Shown: positions 30,707 through 40,663, counted from the stretch's first letter. The stretch: 64,000 nt of DNA from Stentor roeselii (GCA_006503475.1 RSEH01000033.1:1-64000), one strand, 5' to 3'. The notes: generated by a model not told the origin, from the sequence alone. Translations and numbers: made by a program.

Positions 30707-31903
30707 TCAATCATTAAGACCAAGTCGATGAACAGCTAAGACTTTATCATTTTCACTGAGTTTAAAACAAGACACAAATTCTAAAAAGCTCGATTTTTCA
30801 TTTAAAAGCTTCTGATGTCCTCGAGTCGCAGCAAGACTCGACTCACAATAAGACTGAATCTGCTTCAAAATTATCTGAATGGATTCAGATGTTTTTACTA
30901 TTGAGGTTATTAAGGGGCTGCATCTTGAATTTGATTTTTGAGAAGTTGAACTTTTTAGTTTGAGTTTGTAGTCTGGGTCTAGTGGGCAGAAGATTTGATA
31001 GGCTGACTCAGCTGAAAGGAGTGGGAGGGATAGAGAGGATTGGATAGAGTTAATGTAGTCAAGAGTAATGCAATTGAAAAGCGACAAGCTTTGCTTATCA
31101 GTTTCTTCTTTCTTGATTTGGCTTAACAGTAGAAGAAAAGCTGTTTTCGGGTTAAATGGTACAATATTGATAACAGGATAAGTTTGTTCCTCTAGAAGAG
31201 GTGGATGTTTGATAGTATTTGTATTGTAAGGTCTGATAGTCTCTGTACTATTTTGTTCAGAATTAAAAAAAGGTGTCACAAACTCGAAAAATTCTTTATA
31301 ACCGATTCTTTCTCCTGATTTCATCAAAATTCTTCGAAGAAGTGCCTCGAAATGATGAAACTTGAACACTTTTCCATGTAAAATCAGAAATTTTTGTAGA
31401 TCTTCAAAGTTTATACTAGTTTTTCCGTTAGATATACGGTCAAATGCTTGAAAAACTTGAAAGTTTTTACTAGGCAAGGATATTCTTAGGTTTTCTAATG
31501 TTTGTTGTAGTTTAAGTTCTTTTTGTATAAGTTGAATTGCTTGTTTGTAAGCAGATTCTGAAATCACTTGACAGGGTCGATTAAGAGATATACTTGATAA
31601 CACCTTGTCAGTCGATGGCAACAGCATCTTTTGAAAGTTGTTGAGTTTTAAGGTCATTGAGTCACTGTATTGTTTTAAAACTCTCATGAAAACTGAATCA
31701 TCTGCAGTATTATCACCAACAATTTCTTTCAAACCTTTCAGACTGATTAAGCAGGATTCAGAAGCTTTCATAAGAAACAGTTCTAAAGAGAAGTCTTTTC
31801 GCATTGAAAGATTTTTTCTGAGTATTTCAATTTCTTCTTCTCCATCATAACAGTTAAAAATCAGGTTAGTAATTGTTTGCTCAGTCTGTTGATAATCAAT
31901 CAT
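30707..31903 (-). CDS. EF-hand-like helical protein, function unknown
   Basis: 398 aa, single exon. The middle (about residues 145-215: VFQAFDRISNGKTSINFEDL then RILMKSGERIGYKEFFEFVT) has the spacing of a paired EF-hand, but both loops lack several acidic calcium ligands, so binding is doubtful. The remainder is helical with Ser/Leu-rich segments and no membrane part. This arrangement recalls EF-hand proteins of the ciliate cortex or axoneme, but I cannot assign it to one. Confidence 0.65.
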   Translation of the reverse strand: MIDYQQTEQTITNLIFNCYDGEEEIEILRKNLSMRKDFSLELFLMKASESCLISLKGLKEIVGDNTADDSVFMRVLKQYSDSMTLKLNNFQKMLLPSTDKVLSSISLNRPCQVISESAYKQAIQLIQKELKLQQTLENLRISLPSKNFQVFQAFDRISNGKTSINFEDLQKFLILHGKVFKFHHFEALLRRILMKSGERIGYKEFFEFVTPFFNSEQNSTETIRPYNTNTIKHPPLLEEQTYPVINIVPFNPKTAFLLLLSQIKKEETDKQSLSLFNCITLDYINSIQSSLSLPLLSAESAYQIFCPLDPDYKLKLKSSTSQKSNSRCSPLITSIVKTSESIQIILKQIQSYCESSLAATRGHQKLLNEKSSFLEFVSCFKLSENDKVLAVHRLGLND

Positions 31904-33903
31904 TAATTTTCTATCATCATGTAATCATATTTTGTTACTGTCTTAAATAAGCAACTCAAATAACCACTCTTTAAACTCATCCAAGCCCTTAATTATCTAA
32001 AAAAATCATCTAAAAATAAAATCTTTCATATTATTTTGAATCACTGAAAAATTTCATAATTTAACTTAAATTAACATAATCCATCAAAAAAACTACTTTC
32101 ACTAATTATTGGATTTTCTTTAGAATAATTAAACCTAGAGATGAAGTAAAGTGAATATGCTAATCCTTTAAGCCAAGAGTTTCAAAGTATCGACTTCTTG
32201 AGATATGCAGTAGTTAAATTTTTTAATAATTTAATAATATCTACTTAATGCAGTATCGAAAATGATATTCACACAAGAACTTGCTATATTAAAACACGAA
32301 AAGAAGTTGAAAATATTACTTTTCCTTGAGGATATAAAAAATATTTCAAATGATGAGGTTATCAAATAATTAACCTTCAAAATATTTTTCACCAGAATAA
32401 TAACCCATATATAAACAACAGGTGAGCCTCATCTATCAACATCTGAAAGATCTGGACTGATGAAAATTCAAAATTATTTGATTAGATTAATATATACAGT
32501 TAAATATTAGAGAGCAATTATTAAACTACGATTTTAATACCTAGAATGGTTGAATTGTGAGTTCATGAATCTATAGAAATTTCTACGTCTTGCATCATGA
32601 TTAGTGAAATCAAGGTGATTCATTTCAATAATTTGATTTTAAAAGATTACAAGTAATTTTATTAAGAATTGATCAATCTAAAATGATTCCTAGAAAACAA
32701 TAAGATATTACACCCATATACCAAAATTTCCAAAAAAAAACCTCTAACTGTCCGAATTTATCAAGACTTAATAAAAGATAAAAATGCAAGAAAATATGAT
32801 TTAGATATTATTATATCAACCTCAAAAGTAACTTATTCAAAGAGTTTATTGCTCCAATGTATTCATATTTTATATCTGGATCCAAAGATCGGACTTATTG
32901 TTCAGAGAGTTAAATTCAGGAGAAAATATTGATCGTTTAACTTTTTATATCCGAAAAAAAATTTCATTAAATTTGTATGTGAAACCTCAAACAAAACGAA
33001 GTTTATCAATAACTAATAATCTGAAACAATTATAAATGCTTGAAGAAAAAAGGAATCTTATGATATTAACTCGAAATTTTAAATAGTGATCGATTATATT
33101 AAGGATTAAAATGAATCTAAGAAGATAATCTCAGAACATGAAGAGCTGAAGTACTAATAAACTTGTGCCTGGATAATTAATTAACTTAAATCCGAAAAAA
33201 AAAGAAGGTGATATCGTATTGATCACTGAAATTTTGATATGAAGTGGAATGGTTGGTATTATCGGTATTTTATTAATTATAAATTTAGAGAACTGGGAAC
33301 TACCGAAAGAAGTGTTTCAGGAATCTACTTAGATGAATTAAATAAAAAAATTCTTCATATTTGAAGTGTATACATTTGTTCGATGTAAATCAAGTACTCT
33401 TTTCTTTGACAATTAGGACGGCATGTGCAAAATCTGGCTAATTATATTAACAATTTTTTAGATTATAATTCAACAGGATTGAAAAATAAACCTTAGAAAC
33501 AAATAAAATCGATCCTTTAATTATTGATTACAGAATGTAGATAAAATTTCCTTATAAAATTGAACACCGAAATGATTATCAATGATCTTCTCTCAGAAAC
33601 TAAAAAACTTAAAAAATAAATCTCGCGGGTATCAAGATTTTAAATCAGGTTAATTTTATTCTTAAACAATAAATCAAACTCATAATATATTTATAAATTT
33701 ATTATAATATATAAAATACTTCTTCCAATCATGTCATTTCTCTAATAAAATATTCCCTAAGACTTCTAATTTTATCCATTTTAAAGTCCACCTAAAAGCT
33801 CACAAAATCCAAATCCTAAACCCTCCAAAAAAAAAAACCCAAAATCCACTGAAAACCTTCAAAATTTCACAAAAAATCCAAAAAAACCCACTTTTCCTTA
33901 TAA
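31904..33903. other. gene-poor AT-rich region with decayed DNA
   Basis: Two kilobases with no intact gene on either strand, full of stops and about 75-80% A+T by eye. The first part contains the TBC relic described separately. The last 120 bp, rich in C and A on the + strand, are presumably the upstream region of the TBC gene. Confidence 0.6.
32140..32490 (+). pseudogene. relic of the adjacent TBC-domain gene
   Basis: The segment at 32278-32320 reads QELAILKHEKKLK and matches QESAILKHDKKFI of the intact TBC gene (about 34090-34130); the DNA string tattaaaacacga is shared. Farther on, gagcctcatctatcaaca at about 32423-32440 is identical to 34259-34276. The order and orientation are conserved, but the frame is broken and the remainder has drifted. 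This is a dead tandem duplicate of the gene downstream. Confidence 0.75.
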
Positions 33904-35232
33904 ATGGGATCTTCTTGTGGAATACTAAAACCAAAAGAAGAAGAAGGTCAAGTAGTAATTCCAATAAAAGCCAAGCGTTTCCTAAGATCAGCGCCTCCTC
34001 CAGACGAGCAAGAAGCGAAATTCGGTAAATACTTCGCAGAGTCTTCATCAAGTAAACCTTTCCTAAAGCAATGGCAGAAGCTTCTCTTCACCCAAGAGTC
34101 CGCGATATTAAAACACGACAAAAAGTTCATAAAAGAATTCCATTCCTACACCTTTCGTGGAATTCCAAACGAATTCCGATGGCGAGTATGGACAAATCAG
34201 TTAATGCACGAAAAGCATTACTCAGAAGACAGCTACTTTCACATCCCACCAGCAGGAGAGCCTCATCTATCAACAATAAAAAGAGACCTTGACCGTAGTT
34301 TCCCTTCTGAGGCTTATTTTGATTTAGCTCAGTTTGGACTGACAGGTCAACAAGCTTTAGAACGAATTTTATCAAAGTTTGCATTTAAGTACCCAGAAGT
34401 CGGTTATTGTCAAGGAATGAATTTTTTAGCTGGTTTTTTGTTGCTTGTTTCAGGAGGGGCTGAAATTGAAGTCTTTCAGTTTTTCGAGGTTTTATTTAAA
34501 ACTTTTCAATTGGATGGCTTTTTCAAGGAAGGCATGGAAGGACTGAAGGAACATATCTGGATTGCGAAAAGACTTATTAAGAAAATACACCCGAAAATTT
34601 CTGAACATTTTGAAAGAGAATGTATTCCGGATGATCTTTGGCTTTTTAAGTGGATTATGACGGTTTTTACTATGATTTTACCTTCTAATGTACTGGTTAG
34701 GGTTTGGGATTTGTTTTTGTTCAAAGGATTTAGAGTTGTTTATAAAGTGGTTTTGGCTATTTTAGCTATTTCGCAGGAGGATTTGTTGGCCAGGGACTCG
34801 GGAGAGATATGTACTTATTTGGCTGGGATTCGTGAGAGGATCACGAGTTCTGAGGAGCTGTTCAAACAACTTCGAATCATCAAACTATCAAAGGATCAAA
34901 TGGAAAAGTTCGGAAAGCAACATCAAGTCATTAGTAAAAACCAATTCATTCCTGTTCTAAAAGCAGAAGAGCAGGATGTCAAACTCCCCCCTCTAAGAAT
35001 CAATAGAAATAAAGTCAAGGTTTTGCAGCCTCTTTCCAAGACACCTGTCTTGAAGAGAGCTCTAAGCGGCATTATTAAAAATAACTTGATTGGCATGAAT
35101 AGTCCTTTAACTGCTCGGCCAAGTAAAGTACCTCATTTGCCTGATATTAACTTAAGGAGAACTTTGGTTAAGAAGAAAAGTTTTGGAGTCACTAATAAAA
35201 GCTGGGAAATTTCATTGAAGAAGTCGTTGTGA
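33904..35232 (+). CDS. TBC-domain Rab GTPase-activating protein
   Basis: 442 aa, single exon. The TBC domain covers about residues 80-310. It shows the R-finger motif as IKRDLDRSFP and the Q-finger motif as GYCQGMNFLAGFLLL, plus RGIPNEFRWRVW at its start and FKWIMTVFTMILPSNVLVRVW in the second half. Both catalytic fingers are present, so GAP activity is expected; the Rab target is unknown. The N-terminus MGSSCG could be myristoylated and palmitoylated. The tail after about residue 320 is basic and unstructured. A decayed duplicate lies 1.5 kb upstream. Confidence 0.92.
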   Translation: MGSSCGILKPKEEEGQVVIPIKAKRFLRSAPPPDEQEAKFGKYFAESSSSKPFLKQWQKLLFTQESAILKHDKKFIKEFHSYTFRGIPNEFRWRVWTNQLMHEKHYSEDSYFHIPPAGEPHLSTIKRDLDRSFPSEAYFDLAQFGLTGQQALERILSKFAFKYPEVGYCQGMNFLAGFLLLVSGGAEIEVFQFFEVLFKTFQLDGFFKEGMEGLKEHIWIAKRLIKKIHPKISEHFERECIPDDLWLFKWIMTVFTMILPSNVLVRVWDLFLFKGFRVVYKVVLAILAISQEDLLARDSGEICTYLAGIRERITSSEELFKQLRIIKLSKDQMEKFGKQHQVISKNQFIPVLKAEEQDVKLPPLRINRNKVKVLQPLSKTPVLKRALSGIIKNNLIGMNSPLTARPSKVPHLPDINLRRTLVKKKSFGVTNKSWEISLKKSL

Positions 35233-35737
35233 GAATTGAGAAGTATTTAAATTAAGATGGAATATTGATGTATTGAAGAGTTTTAGATGTGTTTGGAGTG
35301 TTTGAAATTATCATTTGGGTTAATTGTTGGTATTGATTAGTTTATTGCAGAGTGAGATAAGTGGAGTAGAATTATTGATTGATTATTTTTATTAGTTTTT
35401 TATAATAGTATTGCTGTAGAGAAAGATAGATGTTATAGAAAATTGATATTTTATATGAATTTATAGATTATAATAATTTATGGATATTTCGATTAACTTT
35501 CTAATTAATATATAGATATGATCAAATACATGAAACATTTAGTAATCAAATAATTCGATTATTTTAATTATAGAATATGGATCTTCTCTACTTAATATTG
35601 ACTGGTTCTTTTTATACTGAAAATTAGCAAAATTCAGGTAATAGTGAATCATAATCATTTGATTCAAAGCTTCAACCCACAATAAACAAAAAACATTCAT
35701 AAAAAATTCCCTTTCTAACCATTTAAAATATAAAAGC
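35233..35737. other. AT-rich intergenic region
   Basis: Between two same-strand genes. T/G-rich near the TBC stop and A/C-rich near the next start; no frame, RNA or repeat recognised. Confidence 0.55.
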
Positions 35738-37033
35738 ATGAAAGTCACCGTTCTAGGTTCAGGAATCAGTGGTCTATCAGCTGCATTTTTTGCAGTCCAA
35801 GCTGGTTTAAAAGTTCATCTAGTAATTTCCATCTAGATAACCGGTTCAATAGGTGGGTTGACCTCAACAATATACGACAACGGGTGGGAATTCGACATTG
35901 GTCCTCAAATGATAAAGCTTTCCCCAGCATCAGTTTCAATCCTGGACATAGCAGTTCTTTTAAATTTGACCTCAGAAAGTATTCCTTACTAAGTCCAAAC
36001 CTCTTCTTTAGATTCTGACGACAAGCAAGTTTTCTTCAATAAAAAGTTAAGGCCTTATTCATATCGTCCAGTTGATTTCCAGTCCTTTTCACAAGATTCT
36101 CCGTTATTATCGAATCAATCATCATTACAAGATGAAAGCATTCATTCATTCCAAGAGAAAATGATGAAATCTCAAAGTGCTTCAGAACGCGATTATTTCC
36201 TGAACGTGTTACTTGACGCGACAGTTCTTTCTTATTATTCAGTCGGAGCAAGACAAGTCTCTGCAAGGTCTTCAAACATGACATCTTCAGCTTACTTCAA
36301 ACATTACAACATAAAAAACCCACAAGTTTATAAATACAAGGCTAAGACTTCTGAATCACTTTTCATTTTAAATCAATTTTTTGCATCTGGAGTAAAAAGC
36401 TTTCGATTTAAAGGAGGATGGAAAACTTTGACAAATTCTTTAATTTCGTATCTTTCTTCTAAGTCTTGCATTATTAGTGAAAATTTTGTGGAGTCTGTTT
36501 CTATGATGAAAGAAGTCACTCTTGATAATGGCTCTGTTTATGGTTTTGATTTTTTGGTTTCTTCTTTGAATTCTGAAGGACTTTCAAAGGTTATGCCTGG
36601 GGTTTCGGTTGATATTCCTCATGCGAATTGGAGTGTTTTGAACTTGGGATATGAAAATCGGCCGAAATTAGAGGGATTTGGATATGCTGTTCCTGGGATT
36701 GAAAATTCGAAGATTTTTGCTGTGATTTTTAATTACAATTGTTTTAAAGAAAATAAGGCTACTGTGACTGTGCTTGGAAGAGGGGAATATGATGAGATGA
36801 TTAAAGAGTTGCTGATACAAACTGGACTTCCTTACCCTTCAACAGGAATAGGCCGAATTCTTCATTCAGGTTCCTCAATCTATTCATTAGGCCACTACCA
36901 TAATCTCTCAAAACTTCAAAACCTTCCAGACTGGTTATCAGTAATAGGCCACAGTTTCCACCACAGCGGAATTCCATCTTGCATAATCCGTTCAGACGAG
37001 TCAATAACCCGAATAACCTCAAAAAACCCTTAA
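35738..37033 (+). CDS. PPOX: protoporphyrinogen oxidase (FAD-dependent)
   Basis: Three exons (35738-35821, 35837-35978, 35994-37033) joined across two 15-nt introns (gtaatttccatctag and gtattccttactaag) give 421 aa. The N-terminal dinucleotide fold is VLGSGISGLSAAFFAVQAG, followed by GGLTSTIYDNGWEFDIGP, the PPOX/amine-oxidase signature. Later matches to PPOX include DESIHSF, FKGGWKTL, LGHYHNL and the C-terminal GHSFHHSGIPSCI near the FAD. The enzyme oxidises protoporphyrinogen IX to protoporphyrin IX, the penultimate step of haem synthesis, usually at mitochondria. It is shorter than human PPOX (477 aa). The stop codon lies in the first unit of the minisatellite. Confidence 0.85.
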
Positions 37034-37216
37034 AACCCTTAAAATCCTAAAAACCCTTTAAAACCTTTTAAACCCCTTTAAAACCCTTAAAACCCTTTAA
37101 ACCCTTTAAAACCCTTTAAACCCTTTAAAACCCTTTAAAACCCTTAAAACCCTTTAAACCCCTTTAAACCCCTTTAAAACCCTTAAACCCCTTTAAACCC
37201 CTTTAAAACCCTTAAA
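37026..37216. repeat. CCCTTTAAA-type minisatellite
   Basis: About 190 bp made of 9-10 bp units, CCCTTTAAA, CCCTTAAAA, CCCTTTAAAA and CCCCTTTAAA, in mixed order. It fills the whole gap between the stop of PPOX and the convergent methyltransferase. The TTTAAA core is palindromic. It resembles a telomere-like C/A repeat, but it is not a match for the CCCTAACA-type repeat that I recall for heterotrich telomeres. Confidence 0.92.
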
Positions 37217-37224
37217 ACCCTTCC

Positions 37225-37875
37225 TTAGTTAACAGCATCTAAAGCTTTAGTACAGACATAAACATAGTAAAACTGCGAAAGTTCAACATTCACAAACTGC
37301 TCCAACGGAACTTTCGCGATTTTCGCATGTTCAATAGTCCAATTAAGAAACTTATTCTTCAAGTACCCAAGACGTGCATCAGGCATTCCATAACTAACAC
37401 ACACGAAACTTCCTCCAGGTTTCAACACTCGATAAACGTTCTGCATCATGAGACTTGCACGTGAAAAACTCTTATCTCCGCAAAGTACGCAGTCCAAAGT
37501 GCTTTTATCAATGATCAGGTCGAAGCACCCTGGCGGGTATTCGATTTTACAGACGTTCATTTCCATGAAGTCCATTTCGTCGAGGTCTTCGTATTTTTCT
37601 TGCATTTGACGAATGACGGTTGATGAAAAGTCGATATTTGTGATGTTGTGAAAATTTTCTTGGTATAGTTCTTCGCCTAGACGAGAATTTCCACAACCGA
37701 GGATTAAAATTTCAGAATTCAAGTTGTTGTGAAGTTTGGAAAGTAGAATACTACGAAGTTGGGAATAGGGAAGAAGCCAGTCGTAACTTGTTGATTCTGA
37801 AGAATAACGAGTTTCCCAGTATTCACGAGTTGAGTAGTCGGGGAAGGTGTCTGGAAGTTCAAGATCTTCTGACAT
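37225..37875 (-). CDS. EEF1AKMT4-like: EEF1AKMT4/METTL13-type methyltransferase
   Basis: The preferred start MSEDLELP gives 216 aa; a further upstream ATG at 37905 adds ten residues of non-conserved sequence. N-terminal REYWETRY...YDWLLPYSQL and the SAM-binding motif ILILGCGNSRLGEELYQ are typical of this seven-beta-strand family. The acidic loop is NIDFSS, then DLIIDKSTLDCVLCG and YRVLKPGGSFVCVSYGMPD. Animal members methylate lysines of elongation factor eEF1A. The substrate here is inferred from family only. It is convergent with PPOX across the minisatellite. Confidence 0.85.
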   Translation of the reverse strand: MSEDLELPDTFPDYSTREYWETRYSSESTSYDWLLPYSQLRSILLSKLHNNLNSEILILGCGNSRLGEELYQENFHNITNIDFSSTVIRQMQEKYEDLDEMDFMEMNVCKIEYPPGCFDLIIDKSTLDCVLCGDKSFSRASLMMQNVYRVLKPGGSFVCVSYGMPDARLGYLKNKFLNWTIEHAKIAKVPLEQFVNVELSQFYYVYVCTKALDAVN

Positions 37876-37905
37876 TATTTTTAAGTTTTTAAAGGACTTT
37901 ATCAT

Positions 37906-38084
37906 CGATTTTAGAAAAAAAATATTTCAGTTTTTATCTTTTCTTTGATTTTAAGGGACCATAAAAGTAAGTCTTTTAAATCCTTTCCAAAAATCTTACT
38001 CAATAAAAACTCTAAAAAATCCTAATTTTCCATTTCCTTCAATCAAACCTTAAATTTTGATTGCTAGTTGAAACATGGCTAAAA
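37906..38084. promoter_or_regulatory. divergent intergenic region (shared upstream region)
   Basis: About 180 bp between the start of the methyltransferase and the start of the 5-phosphatase gene, AT-rich. No motif can be named; by position it must carry both upstream regions. Confidence 0.4.
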
Positions 38085-39401
38085 ATGGAATCACCAGCAC
38101 CCTGCATAGAAGAGACAAAAAAATCCAGCATTCAAAAAAATTCAGTCCTCTCAATGCAAGAATCGAAAACCCCTGAAGCGATTCCATTATCAACAAGTGC
38201 AAAAGATTTTCTTTATGAAGAAGATTCTAAAAAACAAGAAGCGAATCGTCTTCAAAGTTACTCAGAAGGAATAGACCTTCCAACTGATAACATCGCAGAA
38301 GACATTCGAAGCCGGTCTTCTTCTTCTGATTCTAACCAAGCAGTGCCTTTGGATGAAGGAATAGCTGAAGCCTCTCAACAACACCTTGGAGAACAGTCAA
38401 TTAGAAAGAAGGTCAATATTCTTCCACCTGTTCATTGGGAACACAAACCACTGCCTAGTCCGAATTCTTCAAAGAAAATCAGGATTTTTTCAATGACTTG
38501 GAATATGTTCGGAAAGCCGCCGCCTGATGATATTTCGATTCTCTTCCCGAAGTACTCGAAACATCATGTTTATATTATTGTCACTCAGGAATGTCTTCGG
38601 TCTATTGGAACTTCACTTTTTTACTCTTCGAAAAAAACATGGGAAGTAAAATTGCAAGAATGTCTTGGACAAGATTATAACTTGTATGCTGCTAACACCT
38701 TAGGAGCGACACATATCGCGATTTTTATTCATTTTTCAATGAAGAATATTATTTCTACACCTTGTCTTCAGAAGGTATCGACTGGGTTTGGAAATGTGGT
38801 TAGGAATAAAGGAGCTGTTGGGGTTAAGTTTGTTGTGGGAAGTACCTCGGTGTTGGTTGTTGGATGTCATTTGGCCTCGGGGCAAAATAATGTGGTAAAC
38901 CGAAACAACGATTTCAGAAGAATCGAAAAAGAGCTCTTCAAAGATGTTTCCAGTCAACCAGCTTCCGAGCTTTGCGACGTCTGCATATATTTAGGAGACT
39001 TGAACTACCGAATAAACGGAATCAGAAGAGACGTTGAAAATCTTTTAGATCTTGAAATTTTAGACCCACTTCGCAAAGGAGACCAGCTTTTGAAAGAACT
39101 TCTTCAAAACACTTTATTTGCTGGGTTTCAAGAAGGTCCGTTGGTGTTTGACCCTACTTATCGATATGACATCGGGACTAATGTTTTTGACACTTCAAAG
39201 AAACAAAGAGTTCCCGGGTGGACTGACAGGGTGCTTTACAAGAGCAAAGGATTTAAAATGGTGCAGAAAAGTTATAATAGTCTTCCTTCTTCACTTACTT
39301 CTGACCATCGCCCGGTCTTTGCACAGTTTAAGTTGAAGTATGAGGATTATGTACAGAGTACTAATAAAAGTACTAATTCAAGAACATGCCAAGTGTTTTA
39401 A
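38085..39401 (+). CDS. inositol polyphosphate 5-phosphatase with CaaX tail
   Basis: From the first ATG (38085) the protein has 438 aa. The N-terminal about 125 residues are disordered and Ser/Glu-rich. The catalytic domain follows: FSMTWNMFGKPPPDD, VTQECLRS, GAVGVKF, GCHLASGQ, IYLGDLNYRI, PGWTDRVLYK, LTSDHRPVFAQF, which are the two signature motifs and the active-site Asn/Asp/His. It removes the 5-phosphate of PI(4,5)P2 or PI(3,4,5)P3. The last four residues, CQVF, form a CaaX prenylation box. INPP5E, the ciliary 5-phosphatase, has the same layout, but orthology is not shown. The DUSP gene starts 7 bp after the stop. Confidence 0.9.
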   Translation: MESPAPCIEETKKSSIQKNSVLSMQESKTPEAIPLSTSAKDFLYEEDSKKQEANRLQSYSEGIDLPTDNIAEDIRSRSSSSDSNQAVPLDEGIAEASQQHLGEQSIRKKVNILPPVHWEHKPLPSPNSSKKIRIFSMTWNMFGKPPPDDISILFPKYSKHHVYIIVTQECLRSIGTSLFYSSKKTWEVKLQECLGQDYNLYAANTLGATHIAIFIHFSMKNIISTPCLQKVSTGFGNVVRNKGAVGVKFVVGSTSVLVVGCHLASGQNNVVNRNNDFRRIEKELFKDVSSQPASELCDVCIYLGDLNYRINGIRRDVENLLDLEILDPLRKGDQLLKELLQNTLFAGFQEGPLVFDPTYRYDIGTNVFDTSKKQRVPGWTDRVLYKSKGFKMVQKSYNSLPSSLTSDHRPVFAQFKLKYEDYVQSTNKSTNSRTCQVF

Positions 39402-39408
39402 TAAGTAA

Positions 39409-39963
39409 ATGGAAAACCCTGATATACTCACTGAACTTAGTAAGGAAGAGGTTAAGTTTGATATTGTTAATGAACTTATGAAGAAAATCAGGACTATGAT
39501 GATTATTAAGCATTGTAAAGAGGATAATTTACCGAATGAAGTCATTCCTGGATTGTTTATAGGGTCCATCGGTTCAGCAATGAACAAAACAATCTTACAA
39601 GAGCTAGGAATAACCCACATATTATGTGTTGCAGAAGGAATCGAGCCTCCATACCCAAACGACTTCATCTACAAACAAATAAAAGTATTAGATTCCGCAG
39701 AAGTATCTCTAGCCCCTCACCTTGAAAGCTGCTTCGACTTCATCTGTTTCGGCCTCGCAGCAGGTAAAATCCTTGTTCATTGGTAAAGCCTATTCAGCTT
39801 TGCAGGGAAGAGCAGGTCAGCTTCAGTAGTGATCGCCTTTCTAATGAGAGTAAACCACTGGAATTTCCAAGAAGCTTTCAGTCATTTAAAGGAAAAAAGA
39901 CCAGTCGTCGAGCCGAACCCTGGATTCGTCGCGCAATTGAAAGCATTAGATAAGGAAATTTAA
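39409..39963 (+). CDS. dual-specificity protein phosphatase
   Basis: Two exons across the 15-nt intron 39783-39797 (gtaaagcctattcag) give 179 aa. The intron splits the active site between H and C: ILVHC-FAGKSRSAS matches HCxxGxxRS with catalytic Cys and Arg. The general-acid Asp region is VLDSAEVSLAPHLESCFDFI. The domain start NEVIPGLFIGSIGSAMN and LGITHILCVAEG are typical of atypical DUSPs. If the intron were retained, translation would stop just before the catalytic Cys. Substrate unknown. Starts 7 bp after the 5-phosphatase stop. Confidence 0.9.
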
Positions 39964-39997
39964 ACACATCTGAAAAATCGATGAATTTTTAATAATT

Positions 39998-40579
39998 TTA
40001 AGCTACTCGCTTGAAAGCTTGTCGTAAAGACTTCAAAAAACCTGAAAAGTCATTTGAAGTGTTTAAGTTTTGAACAAGATTTTCAAGTTCTTCTATAAAA
40101 GGAGTGCATTTCACTACACAGTAAATTTTATTTTCAATGCGAAGGGTCAAACTGAACTCTCCAATGTTTTCAGGGTTCAAGAAGTGAAAAGCGACCCACA
40201 AAGTATCATCATTTAATTTTTTCATTGAAAGGCCTAATCTTTTTTCATACATTCTTAAATTTTCACTGAGTTTTAATCCGTAATTTCGATATTTTTCCAT
40301 CTTCTTATGAAGAATTTGCTTTGGACATTGTAAGTTTTCCTTGTTTTTCATTATGTCTTTCATTTGAGACTTGATAAAGCTGATAGCGGCCTCGTCACAT
40401 TCAATCGCCATCTTCGTCCTTTCGATTCTTTCATTAAGTTTTTCAGCTTCTTTATGAAAATTCGCTGTTTGGAGTGACTTGGCTTTGGTATAAGCGTCGA
40501 TGTATTCTTTGATTGCGTTTTCAACATTTGGAAGGCAAATTTTTTGCAGTTGTTGAGACTCAGATTTGATTTTTTCCAT
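39998..40579 (-). CDS. SPC25: kinetochore protein SPC25
   Basis: 193 aa. The first about 120 residues form a coiled coil (KEAEKLNERIERTKMAIECD). The C-terminal globular RWD domain matches the Spc25 family: YEKRLGLSMKKLNDDTLWVA, FHFLNPENIGEFSLTLRI, YCVVKCTPFIEELENLVQNL and NDFSGFLKSLRQAFKRV. Spc25 with Spc24 anchors the Ndc80 complex to kinetochores. In a ciliate it should act mainly in the micronucleus. Length is close to that of human SPC25 (224 aa). Single exon; starts 84 bp from the divergent BRE1 gene. Confidence 0.85.
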   Translation of the reverse strand: MEKIKSESQQLQKICLPNVENAIKEYIDAYTKAKSLQTANFHKEAEKLNERIERTKMAIECDEAAISFIKSQMKDIMKNKENLQCPKQILHKKMEKYRNYGLKLSENLRMYEKRLGLSMKKLNDDTLWVAFHFLNPENIGEFSLTLRIENKIYCVVKCTPFIEELENLVQNLNTSNDFSGFLKSLRQAFKRVA

Positions 40580-40663
40580 TTGAATTTAAATAAGAATGAA
40601 AATGAAAAAAGACTTCAATTTGCAGAGAACAAAAATTTGGGTTTTGAATGAAAAGATATAAAA

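Noticed and set aside
37026-37216. Internal telomere repeat of the organism
   Set aside because: The units (CCCTTTAAA) do not match the CCCTAACA-type repeat I recall for heterotrichs; kept as a minisatellite.
38061-38084. Earlier start for the 5-phosphatase
   Set aside because: The first codon of that frame is TTG; the first ATG is at 38085.
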